DNA of 64,000 nucleotides from Fodinibius sp. Rm-B-1B1-1 (lineage in GTDB: Bacteria > Bacteroidota > Rhodothermia > Balneolales > Balneolaceae), in contig NZ_JBCFYD010000001.1 in assembly GCF_038594945.1 (NCBI RefSeq), positions 124,001 through 188,000 of the forward strand, written 5' to 3'. Of the stretch, positions 27,612 through 40,000 are shown one piece after another. How positions within the stretch are numbered: position 1 is the stretch's first letter; each line of letters begins with the position of its first letter. Made by a program: the position numbers and the translations under genes. The notes under the pieces were generated by a model. That model saw nothing but the letters and a program-made list of their open reading frames with translations, ran no database searches and was not told the origin of the DNA.

Positions 27612-29261
27612 TCAGTTAATTTCTGCTAAAATTCTATTATATTTATTTTCGTCCTGCAAAACAGCAACAGCCCTATTCACCAGCTCATCATGTGGCAACC
27701 ATGCGGCTGTTTGCCCCTGCTGTCCTTTATATCGTGCTATTAATTCCAGATACAATCGTTTCTCCAATTGAGGACGTTCATCAATAAACTGCTGTTCTTT
27801 CTTTCTGGCAGCAATATCTTTTAACTCCTGGATATGCTCCTCTGATTTTTCACCTGCATCTGCCAGTAGCGAATCTACCTTTACAAGGTGATTTTCTGAT
27901 GGTGCCTGATAATCAAACGGCTGCTCGTCAACAAAACGCATAAACTGTTGATACAGATCGTCAGCTCCAAACGGTTGCCCCAAAGAATCGTTATCAGCAG
28001 CATACCGGTTGGCAAACTCAAAAAATATATTCTGCCTTAACAATGAGGTTTCTAATAGCGACGGCTCCTTATCAGAAACAATCAAATCCGGACTAATACC
28101 ATTGCCATCATAGACTGTACGACCGTTTCTCGTCTTAAACTCTTTACGAAGCGAATCCGGAGTCATTACTGCACTGTTATTGTCATCATGGGTATATCTT
28201 ACCGACTGAATACTACGTCCGCTGGGGATATAATACCTTGATATAGTCATCTTTAGCGCCGTATTGTATGAAAGCTCCCGAACGGTCTGCACCAATCCCT
28301 TACCAAAACTTTGCTCTCCCATAATAACTGCGCGATCAAGATCCTGCAACGCACCCGCCACAATTTCTGAAGCACTGGCACTTCCCCCATTTTGCAATAC
28401 TACCAACGGCATATCAGGCATTACAGGAGATTCTTCCGTGGCAAAAACATTATCATGCTGACTAAAACGACCGCGCGTTTCCACCACCCTCGTACCTTCC
28501 GACACAAACTTTCCAACGGTAGCAACTGCCTCTTCCAGCAATCCTCCAGGATTATTCCGCAAATCTAACACCACACCACTAAGCTCTTTCTGGGCAGAAA
28601 GCTCATCAATAGCCATGCGAACTTCATCAGCGGTACCTTTCGAAAATCTATTTAACAGAATATATCCAACATTTTTATCTTCGGATATAAATCCTGCATA
28701 CGCCACATTTTTCACTTCAATACGCTGGCGTTCCAGCTCAAATGTCAAAGGCTCCTCCATTCCGTATCGCTCGATAGTCATTGTTACGGTAGAGCCCAAC
28801 TCACCATCAATAAGTTCTTGCACCTGTTCCGGCATTAAATTCTTAACAGATACACCGTCTACTCTGGTAATTACATCACCTGATCGAATGCCTTTGCGGT
28901 GAGCAGCATAGCCTTCAATAGGAGCCACAACCACGATATCCCCTCCGCGATAATCAACTTCGATACCAACTCCGCCATAACTACCACGGCTGAGAATTTC
29001 CATATTTTGCCGGTCGGCCTCATCAACCAATACCGTATAAGGATCCAGTGATTCCAACATCGCATTGATACCCTTACGCATCAGCTTTTCTGGATCAACC
29101 TTATCCACATATTGCAGTGAAACCTCTCGGTAAACTTCACTGAAAATGGTAAAGTTTTTTTTGATGAGAAAATAGATATCCGGATTACGTGCAACGCCAA
29201 TAAGCGCTAATGATGTAAGCGCCAGCAATCCGGCTATTAAAAATTTCCTCATCTTACGCAT
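27612..29261 (-). CDS. ctpA: S41-family C-terminal processing protease (CtpA-like)
   Basis: 549 residues: an N-terminal membrane/signal segment (about 6-24), a PDZ domain (about 88-180, GVGIEVDYRGGDIVV, GIRSGDVITRVDG), and the S41 catalytic domain. The catalytic Ser lies in GSASASE (294-299) and the Lys is K321 in SFGKG. A roughly 130-residue C-terminal extension is helical. It acts in the periplasm on damaged or envelope-associated proteins. It lies directly after the lytic transglycosylase gene, a pairing that would fit control of cell-wall hydrolases, though no target is shown. Confidence 0.92.
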   Translation of the reverse strand: MRKMRKFLIAGLLALTSLALIGVARNPDIYFLIKKNFTIFSEVYREVSLQYVDKVDPEKLMRKGINAMLESLDPYTVLVDEADRQNMEILSRGSYGGVGIEVDYRGGDIVVVAPIEGYAAHRKGIRSGDVITRVDGVSVKNLMPEQVQELIDGELGSTVTMTIERYGMEEPLTFELERQRIEVKNVAYAGFISEDKNVGYILLNRFSKGTADEVRMAIDELSAQKELSGVVLDLRNNPGGLLEEAVATVGKFVSEGTRVVETRGRFSQHDNVFATEESPVMPDMPLVVLQNGGSASASEIVAGALQDLDRAVIMGEQSFGKGLVQTVRELSYNTALKMTISRYYIPSGRSIQSVRYTHDDNNSAVMTPDSLRKEFKTRNGRTVYDGNGISPDLIVSDKEPSLLETSLLRQNIFFEFANRYAADNDSLGQPFGADDLYQQFMRFVDEQPFDYQAPSENHLVKVDSLLADAGEKSEEHIQELKDIAARKKEQQFIDERPQLEKRLYLELIARYKGQQGQTAAWLPHDELVNRAVAVLQDENKYNRILAEIN

Positions 29262-29272
29262 TGCCGATCACC

Positions 29273-31282
29273 CTATTTTATTTTCAACTGCTGACCAACA
29301 TAAATTCGTGACCCATTGAGATTATTCAACCGCTGAATTTGACCTACAGAAACGCCAAACGAGTTTGCTATCTGTATTAACGTATCATTCGACTGTACCG
29401 TATACGTAACATTTCCGCCATCACTACTATTATTTGAAGTTGAGGCGATGTACTCTTCCGTAATATTCGTACCAGACCGCTGCTGACTTTCAAGCTCCTG
29501 CTTTTTACTAAAAGACATACTATTTATCTGGCTGTAATACGACTTCTTCGATTCCGGCACATAAACAGTCAGGTTTTGCCCCGGTCGTATATAGTTAGAT
29601 ATTCCGTTCCACGACCGTATCTGCCAAGCCCGCACATCATACCATTCAGCAATATGCCCAATCGTATCTCCACTTTTAACCTTATACGTAACTCCTATAG
29701 AATTAGCGGGAGCTTTCGATTGGTTTCTGCGTCGCGTATTGGTCGAAGTTTGGCCGCGCGGCTGGTGGGTGGGTCGACTGGCCGCAATCTTTTCATCACT
29801 TCCCGGAGCCAACGGAACCACAATTTTTTGTCCCGGATAAATGGTATTCGATAAACTTTCATTCGTCTCGTACAGCGCCCGAACTGATGTACCATATTTT
29901 CGAGCAATATATCCCAACGTCTCCCCTCTGTTTACGGTATGCATCGCAACATTTTGGCTGCGTTCTTCTTTAGGGATATCCTCATAATTAGCAGCAAACT
30001 GCTCCTTACTCCCAACCGGTAACTTCAACGGGTAACTATTGCCCGGAGGGGTAGCCCATCGGAGTAACTCGGGATTATACTCCTTAAGTTTTTCAGTACT
30101 GATGCCAGCTGCCTTGGCTAACTCATCCAGTGGCATTAAAGGAGCTACTTCAAAAAGCTCGTAATCGTATTCTTCAGATTCATATTGCCCTGTAAAACCA
30201 AACTGCTCAGGATTCATCTCAATCATAGTAGCAGCTATAAAGCCTGGTACATAACCTTGGGTTTCGCGCGGTAAATACGGCAATGCTGCCCAATAGTCTT
30301 CCTCTCCGGCTGCCCTGAGAGCTCGTTTCAACCCTCGTGGGCTAATGTTGTAATTAGCTATAGCCAAGTGCCAGTCGCCCCAAATATTATATAGATCTTT
30401 TAAATGTCGAGCAGCAGCACGGGTAGCCTTTTCAGGATCCCGGCGTTCATCGACCCACCAATTAACTTCAAGCCCATACATTGAACCTGTTGCCCGAATA
30501 AACTGCCACATTCCAACGGCCGATGCCCAACTTCGTGCCTGCGGGTTTAATCCACTCTCTACCATTGCTAAGTGAATCAATTCCTGAGGTACATTTTCTT
30601 CTTCAAAAATATCTTCCATCATTGGAAAATACTTCTTTGTACGGGTAAGCCATGTCTCCATCACTTCTGGGCGCTTCATCGTATAATACATCAGATGGCG
30701 ATTAACCTGGCGATTTTGAACCAGCGGAACCTCTGTTTTAGGTGTAGTAATATCTTCTGGCAATGAATAGTTTTCATTCATCCAGTTACTTTCCTCAGAG
30801 TATAACTCTTCCTGGATCGCAAAAATTTCTCCCTCTACCTGTTTTGTAGAATCTTCAACTCCATAAAACGATCGATATTCAGTCATCACCGAGCGGTACA
30901 ATGCACTAAAACGTTCATTGGATTGTACCTCGGGATACGTATCAAGAAGTGCTTGCATAGCATTAAGAGCATCTGTGATATGCGTTTCTGCACTCAGCGG
31001 GTCATCTTGAACTTGTGCTTCCAACGCATTCACATGCATACGATAAATGTCTGCAATGCGGCGCATCACTTCCTTTTGAAAGTCATCGAGCTCGGGACCA
31101 GGCTGTCGTTCACCCACAGCGAAATCCTCATCATTCGATAACATAGGATTATTATAGGGAAGCAGTTTGGCAGGCATCGGTACTTCTTCGAGCTGTACTT
31201 CTTGTTCTTGCTGTTGTGCCAGCCCGGGAAGAGTCCCAAACATAAAAATAAATATGAGTAATACTGGTAACTTATTCTGCAT
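29273..31282 (-). CDS. mltD: Membrane-bound lytic transglycosylase D-like protein with three LysM domains
   Basis: 669 residues from the ATG at 31282, where a clean signal peptide begins (MQNKLPVLLIFIFMFG, cleavage near LAQ). The open frame extends 43 codons further upstream but that part overlaps the nadE end and looks non-coding. The SLT domain spans about 225-340 with catalytic Glu E242 in VESGLNPQA and the later AIANYN. LysM repeats are at about 447-491, 532-576 and 626-669. It cleaves glycan strands non-hydrolytically in the periplasm. Confidence 0.93.
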   Translation of the reverse strand: MQNKLPVLLIFIFMFGTLPGLAQQQEQEVQLEEVPMPAKLLPYNNPMLSNDEDFAVGERQPGPELDDFQKEVMRRIADIYRMHVNALEAQVQDDPLSAETHITDALNAMQALLDTYPEVQSNERFSALYRSVMTEYRSFYGVEDSTKQVEGEIFAIQEELYSEESNWMNENYSLPEDITTPKTEVPLVQNRQVNRHLMYYTMKRPEVMETWLTRTKKYFPMMEDIFEEENVPQELIHLAMVESGLNPQARSWASAVGMWQFIRATGSMYGLEVNWWVDERRDPEKATRAAARHLKDLYNIWGDWHLAIANYNISPRGLKRALRAAGEEDYWAALPYLPRETQGYVPGFIAATMIEMNPEQFGFTGQYESEEYDYELFEVAPLMPLDELAKAAGISTEKLKEYNPELLRWATPPGNSYPLKLPVGSKEQFAANYEDIPKEERSQNVAMHTVNRGETLGYIARKYGTSVRALYETNESLSNTIYPGQKIVVPLAPGSDEKIAASRPTHQPRGQTSTNTRRRNQSKAPANSIGVTYKVKSGDTIGHIAEWYDVRAWQIRSWNGISNYIRPGQNLTVYVPESKKSYYSQINSMSFSKKQELESQQRSGTNITEEYIASTSNNSSDGGNVTYTVQSNDTLIQIANSFGVSVGQIQRLNNLNGSRIYVGQQLKIK

Positions 31283-31343
31283 AAAGTGCGATGTTGTAGT
31301 GTTTAATCTTATTCCGTCCTTCCTTGTTATGCGCTCTATAACG

Positions 31344-33011
31344 TCAATCTCGACTCTGGGTCCAACGTTGCACCAACGGCCATCTACGTCCTGTTCCAAA
31401 AGCTTTGTCACTTACCTTCAGGGCCGGAACGGCTTGAAAACGCTTATATTCGTTACGATCTACAAGTGTAGCTATTTTTTTTACGAGTTGCAGATCAAAC
31501 CCCTGTGCTGCAATCTTACCTATAGAAAGCTGTTTTTCAATATAAGCCTCTAATATAGGATCTAAAATATCATATTTCGGCAAACTATCAGCATCTTTTT
31601 GGTCAGGCCGCAATTCAGCACTTGGTGGTTTATTTATAATTGCTGATGGAATAACCTCGTAACCATAATATTCCTCATTTAACCAACGAGACATCTCATA
31701 CACTTCCAACTTATAAAGGTCAGCAATAACGCCTAACCCTCCGGCCATATCTCCATATAGAGTACAATAACCAGTCGCCAATTCTGACTTATTGCCCGTA
31801 TTTAACAACATATATCCAAACTTGTTGGAATATGCCATCAGCAATGTACCCCGAATCCGAGGCTGTAAATTTTCTTCCGCCACTCCAAAATCCGTACCCT
31901 CAAAAAATGGATTTAGTGCTTCATTAAACTGATCATAAATATCGCTTACGGCTATTTCATGCAATTTGATTCCCAGATTATCAGCCAATTTTTTGGAATC
32001 ACTTACACTCCCTTCTGATGAAAATTCTGATGGCATTGTAATACCTACCACATTTTCTGCTCCCAACGCTTCCTTAGCAATTACAGCAACAAGTGCCGAA
32101 TCAATCCCCCCACTTAATCCTAATAGCACTTTATCAGCAATACCAGTTTTCTGTAAATAATCCTGCAAGCCAAGCTTAAGGGCGCCAAACATTTGTTCTA
32201 TTTTGGCAGGAACTTCACATGGAGCGTTTTCCACATTTTGAACATTAGCATTACTTGACCAGCTAATGTCTATGTATGCTTCTTCAAAAAGTGGAGCACG
32301 ACCTACCACTTCTGCACGGCCATTAATAGCCATGGAATCACCATCTGAAACCAATTCGGTATTCCCACCTACTTGATTCACATAAAATACTGGTACTTGA
32401 AATTGCTCCGCACGTTGCCGCAGCATCTTTTTTCTTTTGGCAGGTTTATTTCGAGCATATGGAGAGGCTGATAAATTAAAGATAGCCTGGGCTCCCTGCT
32501 GTACTAACTCCTTGCTGGGATTCACATCATAGGTAAGATAAGGCAATTCAAAATTATGCCAAATATCTTCACAGATGGTAATGCCAATTTTTGTTTCTCC
32601 AAAATCGATACACTCAAAAGTGGCATCGGGTTCAAAATAACGAAGCTCATCATATACATCATAAGTTGGGAGCAGTGCTTTATGCACTTCTGCAACCCGC
32701 TCCCCATTGTGCGCTAAAATAGCACTGTTAAAGCACTTCCGTCCGTCCCCTTCATTAGGTGTCGCTGTCCCAAACAGCACGGCTGTTTCTTGGGATTGAT
32801 TTACTATGTGGGTATTAGCTCGGTAAATGGCATCTAAAAAAGCTTGTCGCTCTAATAAATCCATGGGCGAATATCCGCAGACAATAAGCTCGGGCAATAC
32901 AAGCAAATCAATCCCGTCCGATTCAGCCCTGACCGTGGCATCTTCAATACGATGTAAATTTCCATCGATATCTCCAATAGTCGGATTAAGCTGTTCTAAT
33001 CGGATGTTCAT
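31344..33011 (-). CDS. nadE: Glutamine-dependent NAD+ synthetase
   Basis: 555 residues with two domains. The N-terminal nitrilase-like glutaminase has its triad at E41, K111 and C147 (ITICEDIW). The C-terminal NAD synthase has the PP-loop LSGGIDSA at about 299-306 and the RIRGTLLMAYSN block. It converts deamido-NAD to NAD using glutamine nitrogen. The amidohydrolase gene ends 18 bases upstream, so the two may share a transcript. Confidence 0.96.
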   Translation of the reverse strand: MNIRLEQLNPTIGDIDGNLHRIEDATVRAESDGIDLLVLPELIVCGYSPMDLLERQAFLDAIYRANTHIVNQSQETAVLFGTATPNEGDGRKCFNSAILAHNGERVAEVHKALLPTYDVYDELRYFEPDATFECIDFGETKIGITICEDIWHNFELPYLTYDVNPSKELVQQGAQAIFNLSASPYARNKPAKRKKMLRQRAEQFQVPVFYVNQVGGNTELVSDGDSMAINGRAEVVGRAPLFEEAYIDISWSSNANVQNVENAPCEVPAKIEQMFGALKLGLQDYLQKTGIADKVLLGLSGGIDSALVAVIAKEALGAENVVGITMPSEFSSEGSVSDSKKLADNLGIKLHEIAVSDIYDQFNEALNPFFEGTDFGVAEENLQPRIRGTLLMAYSNKFGYMLLNTGNKSELATGYCTLYGDMAGGLGVIADLYKLEVYEMSRWLNEEYYGYEVIPSAIINKPPSAELRPDQKDADSLPKYDILDPILEAYIEKQLSIGKIAAQGFDLQLVKKIATLVDRNEYKRFQAVPALKVSDKAFGTGRRWPLVQRWTQSRD

Positions 33012-33029
33012 AGATACTTCTCTGATCGT

Positions 33030-34703
33030 TTATTCTGCAGAATATACTTTTTCACCGGCCACCCATGTTTCAAGCACCTTTGTTTGCCATATTTCATTAT
33101 CGGGCACTTCAAAAAAGTCGCGGTCAACAACGATAAAGTCAGCCCATTTACCCGGCTCCAAACTACCCAGCATACCTTCTTGATGTGCTGCATAAGCTGC
33201 ATCGATAGTAAATGAGCGAAGAGCCTGTCCCCTTGTCATGCGTTTTGAGGGGTACCAACCACCGTCGGGATTACCGTCATGATCCTGCCGGGTTACCGCT
33301 GAATATAAACCATAAAAAGGATTCACGTGTTCCACCGGAAAATCTGATCCCGAAGCGACCGTAGTACCTTGACTGATAAATGTCTGCCAGGCATAGGCAC
33401 CAACCATTCGGGATGCGCCCACCCGATCTTCTGCCATATTCATATCACTGGTGGCATGAGTAGGCTGCATCGACGCAATTACATTCAATTTATTAAAACG
33501 CGGAATATCTTCCGTTGATACAATCTGAGCATGTTCTATTCGATTTCGAAGCCCCTGATCTCCAAGGCTGTCTTTGGCATGTTCAAAAGCATTAAGCACC
33601 TGACGATTGGCTGCGTCACCAATAGCATGCACATTCGTTTGAAAGCCATTCGACATCGTTTTCATTACCATCTGGTTCATCTCCTCCTGGCTATGAAACA
33701 GCAATCCGGTGTTCCCGGGATCATCGGAATAGGGCTCCAACATTGCTGCACCGCGACTTCCTAATGCTCCATCACCATAAATCTTAACGCTCCGAAGAGC
33801 TAACATATCTCCAGCATAAGAAGTAACAGGCCCGTTTTGGGCTAACTCATCAAAGGTATCTCCCGCACCACTTATCATTCCATAAATACGAGTTGTTAAA
33901 TTCCCCGAATCAGCAAACTCTTTATACATCTCCCATACTTCTGCGGATACTCCGGCATCATGAACACTCGTCAACCCTTTACTCCGCATCTGCTGCAAAG
34001 CTTGTTCAAATGCTGCCTGTTGCTCTTCAGCCGTAGGCTCTGGGATTTCTGATGCAATAAGCTGTTCAGCTTCATCAACAAAAACCCCAGTCGGCTCCCC
34101 ATTATCATCACGGATAATTTTACCGCCTTCCGGTGCTTCGGTATCGGCTGTAATACCAGCTATTTCCATGGCCTTGGTATTTGCCCATCCGGCATGACCA
34201 TCAACACGACTCAACCAAACGGGGCGATCACTTACAACGTTATCAAGATCTTTAGCTGTGGGAAAATCACCATCTCCCCAATAAGTATTGTTCCAACCAC
34301 GTCCTTCAACCCATTCCAGTTCTGGATTTTCAGAAGCATATTGCTCAATATGATTAAGAGCTTCATCTAACGACCTTATGCCGCTTAAATCCACGTTCAT
34401 CAACATATTGCCAAGTCCCATCACATGGGCATGAGCGTCGATTAATCCTGGAAGGATAAATTTCCCTTCCCCATCAATAACCTCGATATCTCCAGTAGAT
34501 GAAAACGTTGTATCCCTATAAACATCAACTACTTTGCCACCTTTAAATTCCAATGCCTCAAACTGTATGAGTTCCCCCTCATATTCGGTATAGCCTTTAA
34601 CATTTTGGATCACCGTCGTTGTTGAATCGGATGCGTTTTCACACGAAACGACTGTTAAAACGAGCAAAAAAACTGAAAGCAACGATAGTCGGCAAGCAAT
34701 CAT
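33030..34703 (-). CDS. Lipoprotein amidohydrolase (YtcJ/Amidohydro_3 type)
   Basis: 557 residues. It begins with a lipoprotein signal (lipobox VVSC, Cys about residue 21), so the enzyme is anchored in the cell envelope. Metal motif HAHVMG is near 91-96; VHDAG, VHAIGDAANR, RIEHAQIV and ASGSDFPVEHVNP follow in the order of YtcJ-like N-substituted formamide deformylases. True substrates of this group are mostly unknown. Confidence 0.85.
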   Translation of the reverse strand: MIACRLSLLSVFLLVLTVVSCENASDSTTTVIQNVKGYTEYEGELIQFEALEFKGGKVVDVYRDTTFSSTGDIEVIDGEGKFILPGLIDAHAHVMGLGNMLMNVDLSGIRSLDEALNHIEQYASENPELEWVEGRGWNNTYWGDGDFPTAKDLDNVVSDRPVWLSRVDGHAGWANTKAMEIAGITADTEAPEGGKIIRDDNGEPTGVFVDEAEQLIASEIPEPTAEEQQAAFEQALQQMRSKGLTSVHDAGVSAEVWEMYKEFADSGNLTTRIYGMISGAGDTFDELAQNGPVTSYAGDMLALRSVKIYGDGALGSRGAAMLEPYSDDPGNTGLLFHSQEEMNQMVMKTMSNGFQTNVHAIGDAANRQVLNAFEHAKDSLGDQGLRNRIEHAQIVSTEDIPRFNKLNVIASMQPTHATSDMNMAEDRVGASRMVGAYAWQTFISQGTTVASGSDFPVEHVNPFYGLYSAVTRQDHDGNPDGGWYPSKRMTRGQALRSFTIDAAYAAHQEGMLGSLEPGKWADFIVVDRDFFEVPDNEIWQTKVLETWVAGEKVYSAE

Positions 34704-34796
34704 AAGTTGTAGATGTGGTTGAAATTTAAGCCCCTAAATTTATAATAATCCCGTTAGGATAAAAAACAGATTACCTGCCAGGTTAGTAAGAAACTG

Positions 34797-35258
34797 TTAA
34801 AAGATGGGATAGTTAAACCGCCGATCCCAATTCCGTATTTTTTCTTTCAGGCTGGAGGGAGCAAAATCGATTTCGGGAAGTGTATCAATAGCAACCCATT
34901 GTAAATCATGCAACATCTGCCGATCCCAAGAGAGCTCCGGATCTTTCCCAAGCTTTTCGTCACCACCTATTTTCTTAACCTCAAAAAAACACTCTACGGC
35001 ATGGTATGATTTCTTTAAAAGTTCATTGACATGTACCAGCTCATGTATTTCAACCGTGAGATTGGTCTCTTCTTTAAATTCTCTTTTAAGACAGCCTTTC
35101 ATCGACTCCCCAAAGGTGAGTCCACCACCGGGAGGCATCCAAACTAATTTATTTGTAATCGGAGAATGAAGTTGGGCAAGCAAAATTTTGTCATCCTGAA
35201 TCAATACTCCACAAACGCGAACACGTAATTTGTTGGCAAATGTTTGATCCGGTGACAT
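34797..35258 (-). CDS. NUDIX hydrolase
   Basis: 153 residues from the ATG at 35258. A TTG at 35285 would add nine residues and overlap pyrG. The NUDIX box runs GGLTFGESMKGCLKREFKEETNL: G-x5-E-x7-REFKEE is intact, but the usual Gly two residues after EE is Asn. The N-terminus RVRVCGVLIQDDKILLAQ is the expected strand-turn. It probably hydrolyses a nucleoside diphosphate derivative. It follows pyrG by 13 bases, which hints at nucleotide housekeeping. Confidence 0.82.
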   Translation of the reverse strand: MSPDQTFANKLRVRVCGVLIQDDKILLAQLHSPITNKLVWMPPGGGLTFGESMKGCLKREFKEETNLTVEIHELVHVNELLKKSYHAVECFFEVKKIGGDEKLGKDPELSWDRQMLHDLQWVAIDTLPEIDFAPSSLKEKIRNWDRRFNYPIF

Positions 35259-35271
35259 ATCAGCTACCTCA

Positions 35272-36930
<1,659 letters not shown>

Positions 36931-36950
36931 TCAGTTAGTTGAGGTAAAAC

Positions 36951-36982
36951 CAAAAATAGAATGTTTCCGCTCACCATTCAAA
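36951..36982 (-). promoter_or_regulatory. pyrG promoter, TTTG-N20-TATTTTTG
   Basis: Read on the minus strand, TTTG (36982-36979) is followed after 20 bases by TATTTTTG (36958-36951). Both elements match the Bacteroidota sigma-factor consensus (-33 TTTG, -7 TAnnTTTG) at the normal spacing. The -7 box ends about 26 bases before the pyrG ATG. Confidence 0.6.
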
Positions 36983-36998
36983 CAGTAATAAATATTTT

Positions 36999-37033
36999 TT
37001 TGAAAATTTATCCGAAAATGAACCTTAATTTTG
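36999..37033 (+). promoter_or_regulatory. dnaE candidate promoter, TTTG-N23-TAATTTTG
   Basis: TTTG at 36999-37002 and TAATTTTG at 37026-37033 lie on the plus strand with a 23-base spacer, slightly long for the consensus. The predicted leader to the dnaE ATG is about 50 bases. It does not overlap the pyrG promoter; the two point away from each other 17 bases apart. Confidence 0.5.
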
Positions 37034-37089
37034 TGGCTTAGGAATAGTATTATTATTCCAATCTAAGGATCAACAGACAAGCTGCCTGA

Positions 37090-40000
37090 ATGAACTTTTC
37101 ACACCTCCACAATCACACACAATTTAGCATGCTCGACGGTGCCGCGAGCATCGAACAGCTGATCAAAAAATCAAAAAACCATGGCATGCCGGGCATTGCT
37201 ATTACCGACCACGGTAATATGTTTGGAGTGCCCGAATTTGTAAATACCGCCAATAAGCACGATGTAAAACCGATTATTGGTTGCGAATTTTACATTACGC
37301 CCTCGGGGATGGAGGATAAGAAAGATCGCACCCGTTACCACCAGGTACTGCTGGCCAAAAATATGACGGGTTATAAAAATCTGTCCAAGTTGTGTTCACT
37401 GGGCTATACCGACGGCATGTACTACAAACCGCGTATCGACAAACCCACGCTGGCCGAGCATTCCGAAGGCCTTATTGCCACCACCTGCTGCATTGCCAGT
37501 GAGATTAATCAGTATATCATCAACAAAACAGAAAAAGAGGCGCGCGCGCTTTTTGAGTGGTACCTGAATGTATTTGGAGATGACTATTACATTGAGCTGC
37601 AGCGCCACGGGCTTAACGATCAGGATCGCTGTAATGAAATACTGGTCAAATGGTCGAAGGAGTATAATGTTAAAATGGTGGCCACGAACGACTGCCATTA
37701 TGTTAATGAAGAGGATTCGGAAGCCCACGATATTCTGCTGGCCCTGCAAACTAACGCTGATATCAATGACCCCAATCGTTTTCGATTTACGGATGATGAT
37801 AACAACCTGAATACCGACTTCTATCTGAAAACGCCTGAAGAGATGGAGGAGCTCTTCAGTGATCTCCCCTCGGCTATTGATAACACAAATGAAATTATCG
37901 AAAAGGTTGACAACATCGACCTGAGTTCTGAACTATTGCTCCCGCATTACAGTATCCCCGACCAGTTTGATTCGATGGATGACTACCTTCGTCACTTGAC
38001 CTATGAAGGTGCAAAAAAACGTTATGGAGAAATTACGCAGGAAATCAGTGAGCGTATTGAGCAGGAGCTCGGTATTATCAGTCGAATGGACTTTTCGGGA
38101 TACTTTCTTATTACGCAGGATTTTACCACTGAAGCCCGAAAACGCGACGTATTTGTTGGACCTGGACGTGGTTCAGCTGCAGGTTCGGTTGTGGCCTATT
38201 GTTTGGGGATCATCAACGTAGATCCCATGCGGCATGATCTGCTGTTTGAGCGATTTCTGAACCCCGAACGCGTAAGTCCTCCGGATATTGATATCGACTT
38301 TGATGACCATGGCCGGCAAGAAGTGATCGATTACGTTGTTGAAAAGTACGGTCGTGAAAAGGTGGCTCAGATTGTCACATATGGAACAATGAAAGCCAAA
38401 ACGGCCATTCGTGACGTGGGACGTGTACTCGGCGTGCCGCTTGAAGAAGTCAATCGCATTACCAAACTCTTTCCCGATCAGCCGGGCGTTAATACCTTTG
38501 ATAAGGTTTTGGACCCATCAAAAAATCCTGAGTCGGCAAAAGATATTGAGCAGCTTTTTGAGCATCCCGACCCGCAAGTGCAAAAGATGATGCGTTTTGC
38601 ACGAACACTGGAAGGATCAGCTCGTCAAACAGGAATTCACGCAGCAGGCGTTATTATCGCACCAGGTGAAATCAGTGAATATGTGCCGGTGGCACTGTCG
38701 AAAGACAAGGAACTGATTACACAGTACGACGGACCACACGCCGAGGAGTGTGGCTTGCTGAAAATGGACTTTTTGGGATTAAAGACGTTATCGATCCTCA
38801 AAACATCTATTAAGTACGTCGAAAAGAACCACGACATTCACTACGAGCTGGATGAGATCCCCGAAGACGATGAGAAGACCTTTGAACTGTATCAGAAAGG
38901 AAACACGATTGGCACCTTCCAGTTTGAGTCGGATGGCATGCGGAAGTATCTGCAGCAGCTGAAACCGACTGAGCTGGATGACCTCATTGCCATGAACGCG
39001 CTCTATCGTCCGGGTCCCATGCAGTTTATCCCGGAATATATCGACCGTAAGCATGGCCGATCCGAGGTTGAATACCCCCATCCTGACCTTGAAGAACTCC
39101 TGAAGCCGACCTACGGCATTATGATTTACCAGGAGCAGATTATGAAGGCGGCTCAAAAGATCGCCAACTACTCCCTCGGTGAAGCAGATTTACTGCGACG
39201 AGCTATGGGTAAGAAGAAGAAAAAGGTGATGGATAAGCAGCGCGCTATCTTTACCGAGCGCGCAATCGAAAACGGGGTCTCCGAAAAGAAAGCGGAGGAA
39301 CTGTTCGACATCATGGCCGAGTTTGCAAATTACGGCTTTAATAAATCGCACTCGGCGGCTTATTCGGTCGTTGCCTATCAGACGGCCTTTTTTAAGGCTA
39401 ATTATCCGTCTGAATATATGGCAGCGGTGCTTAGCCATAATATGGGCAACATTGACAAAGTCTCGAAGTTTATTGAGGAATGTAATCGCATGGGCATCAC
39501 CGTGGATGCTCCCAATGTTAATAGTGGTCAGGGTAAATTTGTGGCTGTTGATGGACGTATTCAATACGGAATGGAAGCTATTAAGGGAGTAGGCTCGAAT
39601 GTGGTAGCAGAGATTGTAAAGGAACGAGAAGAAAACGGTACGTTTGACTCCATTTATGATTTTGCGCGCCGCGTTGATTCCAGCGTATGTAACAAACGAA
39701 CACTGGAAAGCCTGTTCCAGGCCGGGGCTTTTGATGAGCTTAATCCCAATCGACGCCAGCTGCTCCAGCACATGGATATCTTGCTCAGCTACGGCTCTCG
39801 CGTGCAGGAGATGGAAAACTCCAATCAGTCCGATCTTTTTGGTAGTGATGGAGACAACACTTCCGCAATTGATGAACCCAAGCTGGAACCCGTTAAACAA
39901 TGGTCCAATATTGAGCGACTCAACAAAGAGCGTGAGCTTATCGGTTTTTATCTGAGTGGACATCCGTTAGACAAATTCCAGGAGGATGTACAAATGTTCT

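Noticed and set aside
31283-31411. 43-residue N-terminal extension of the lytic transglycosylase
   Set aside because: It overlaps nadE and places an obvious signal peptide in mid-protein; the ATG at 31282 is the better start.
39190-39963. 257-residue open frame antisense to dnaE
   Set aside because: It lies wholly inside the conserved dnaE coding region and has no recognisable domain; a shadow of codon bias.
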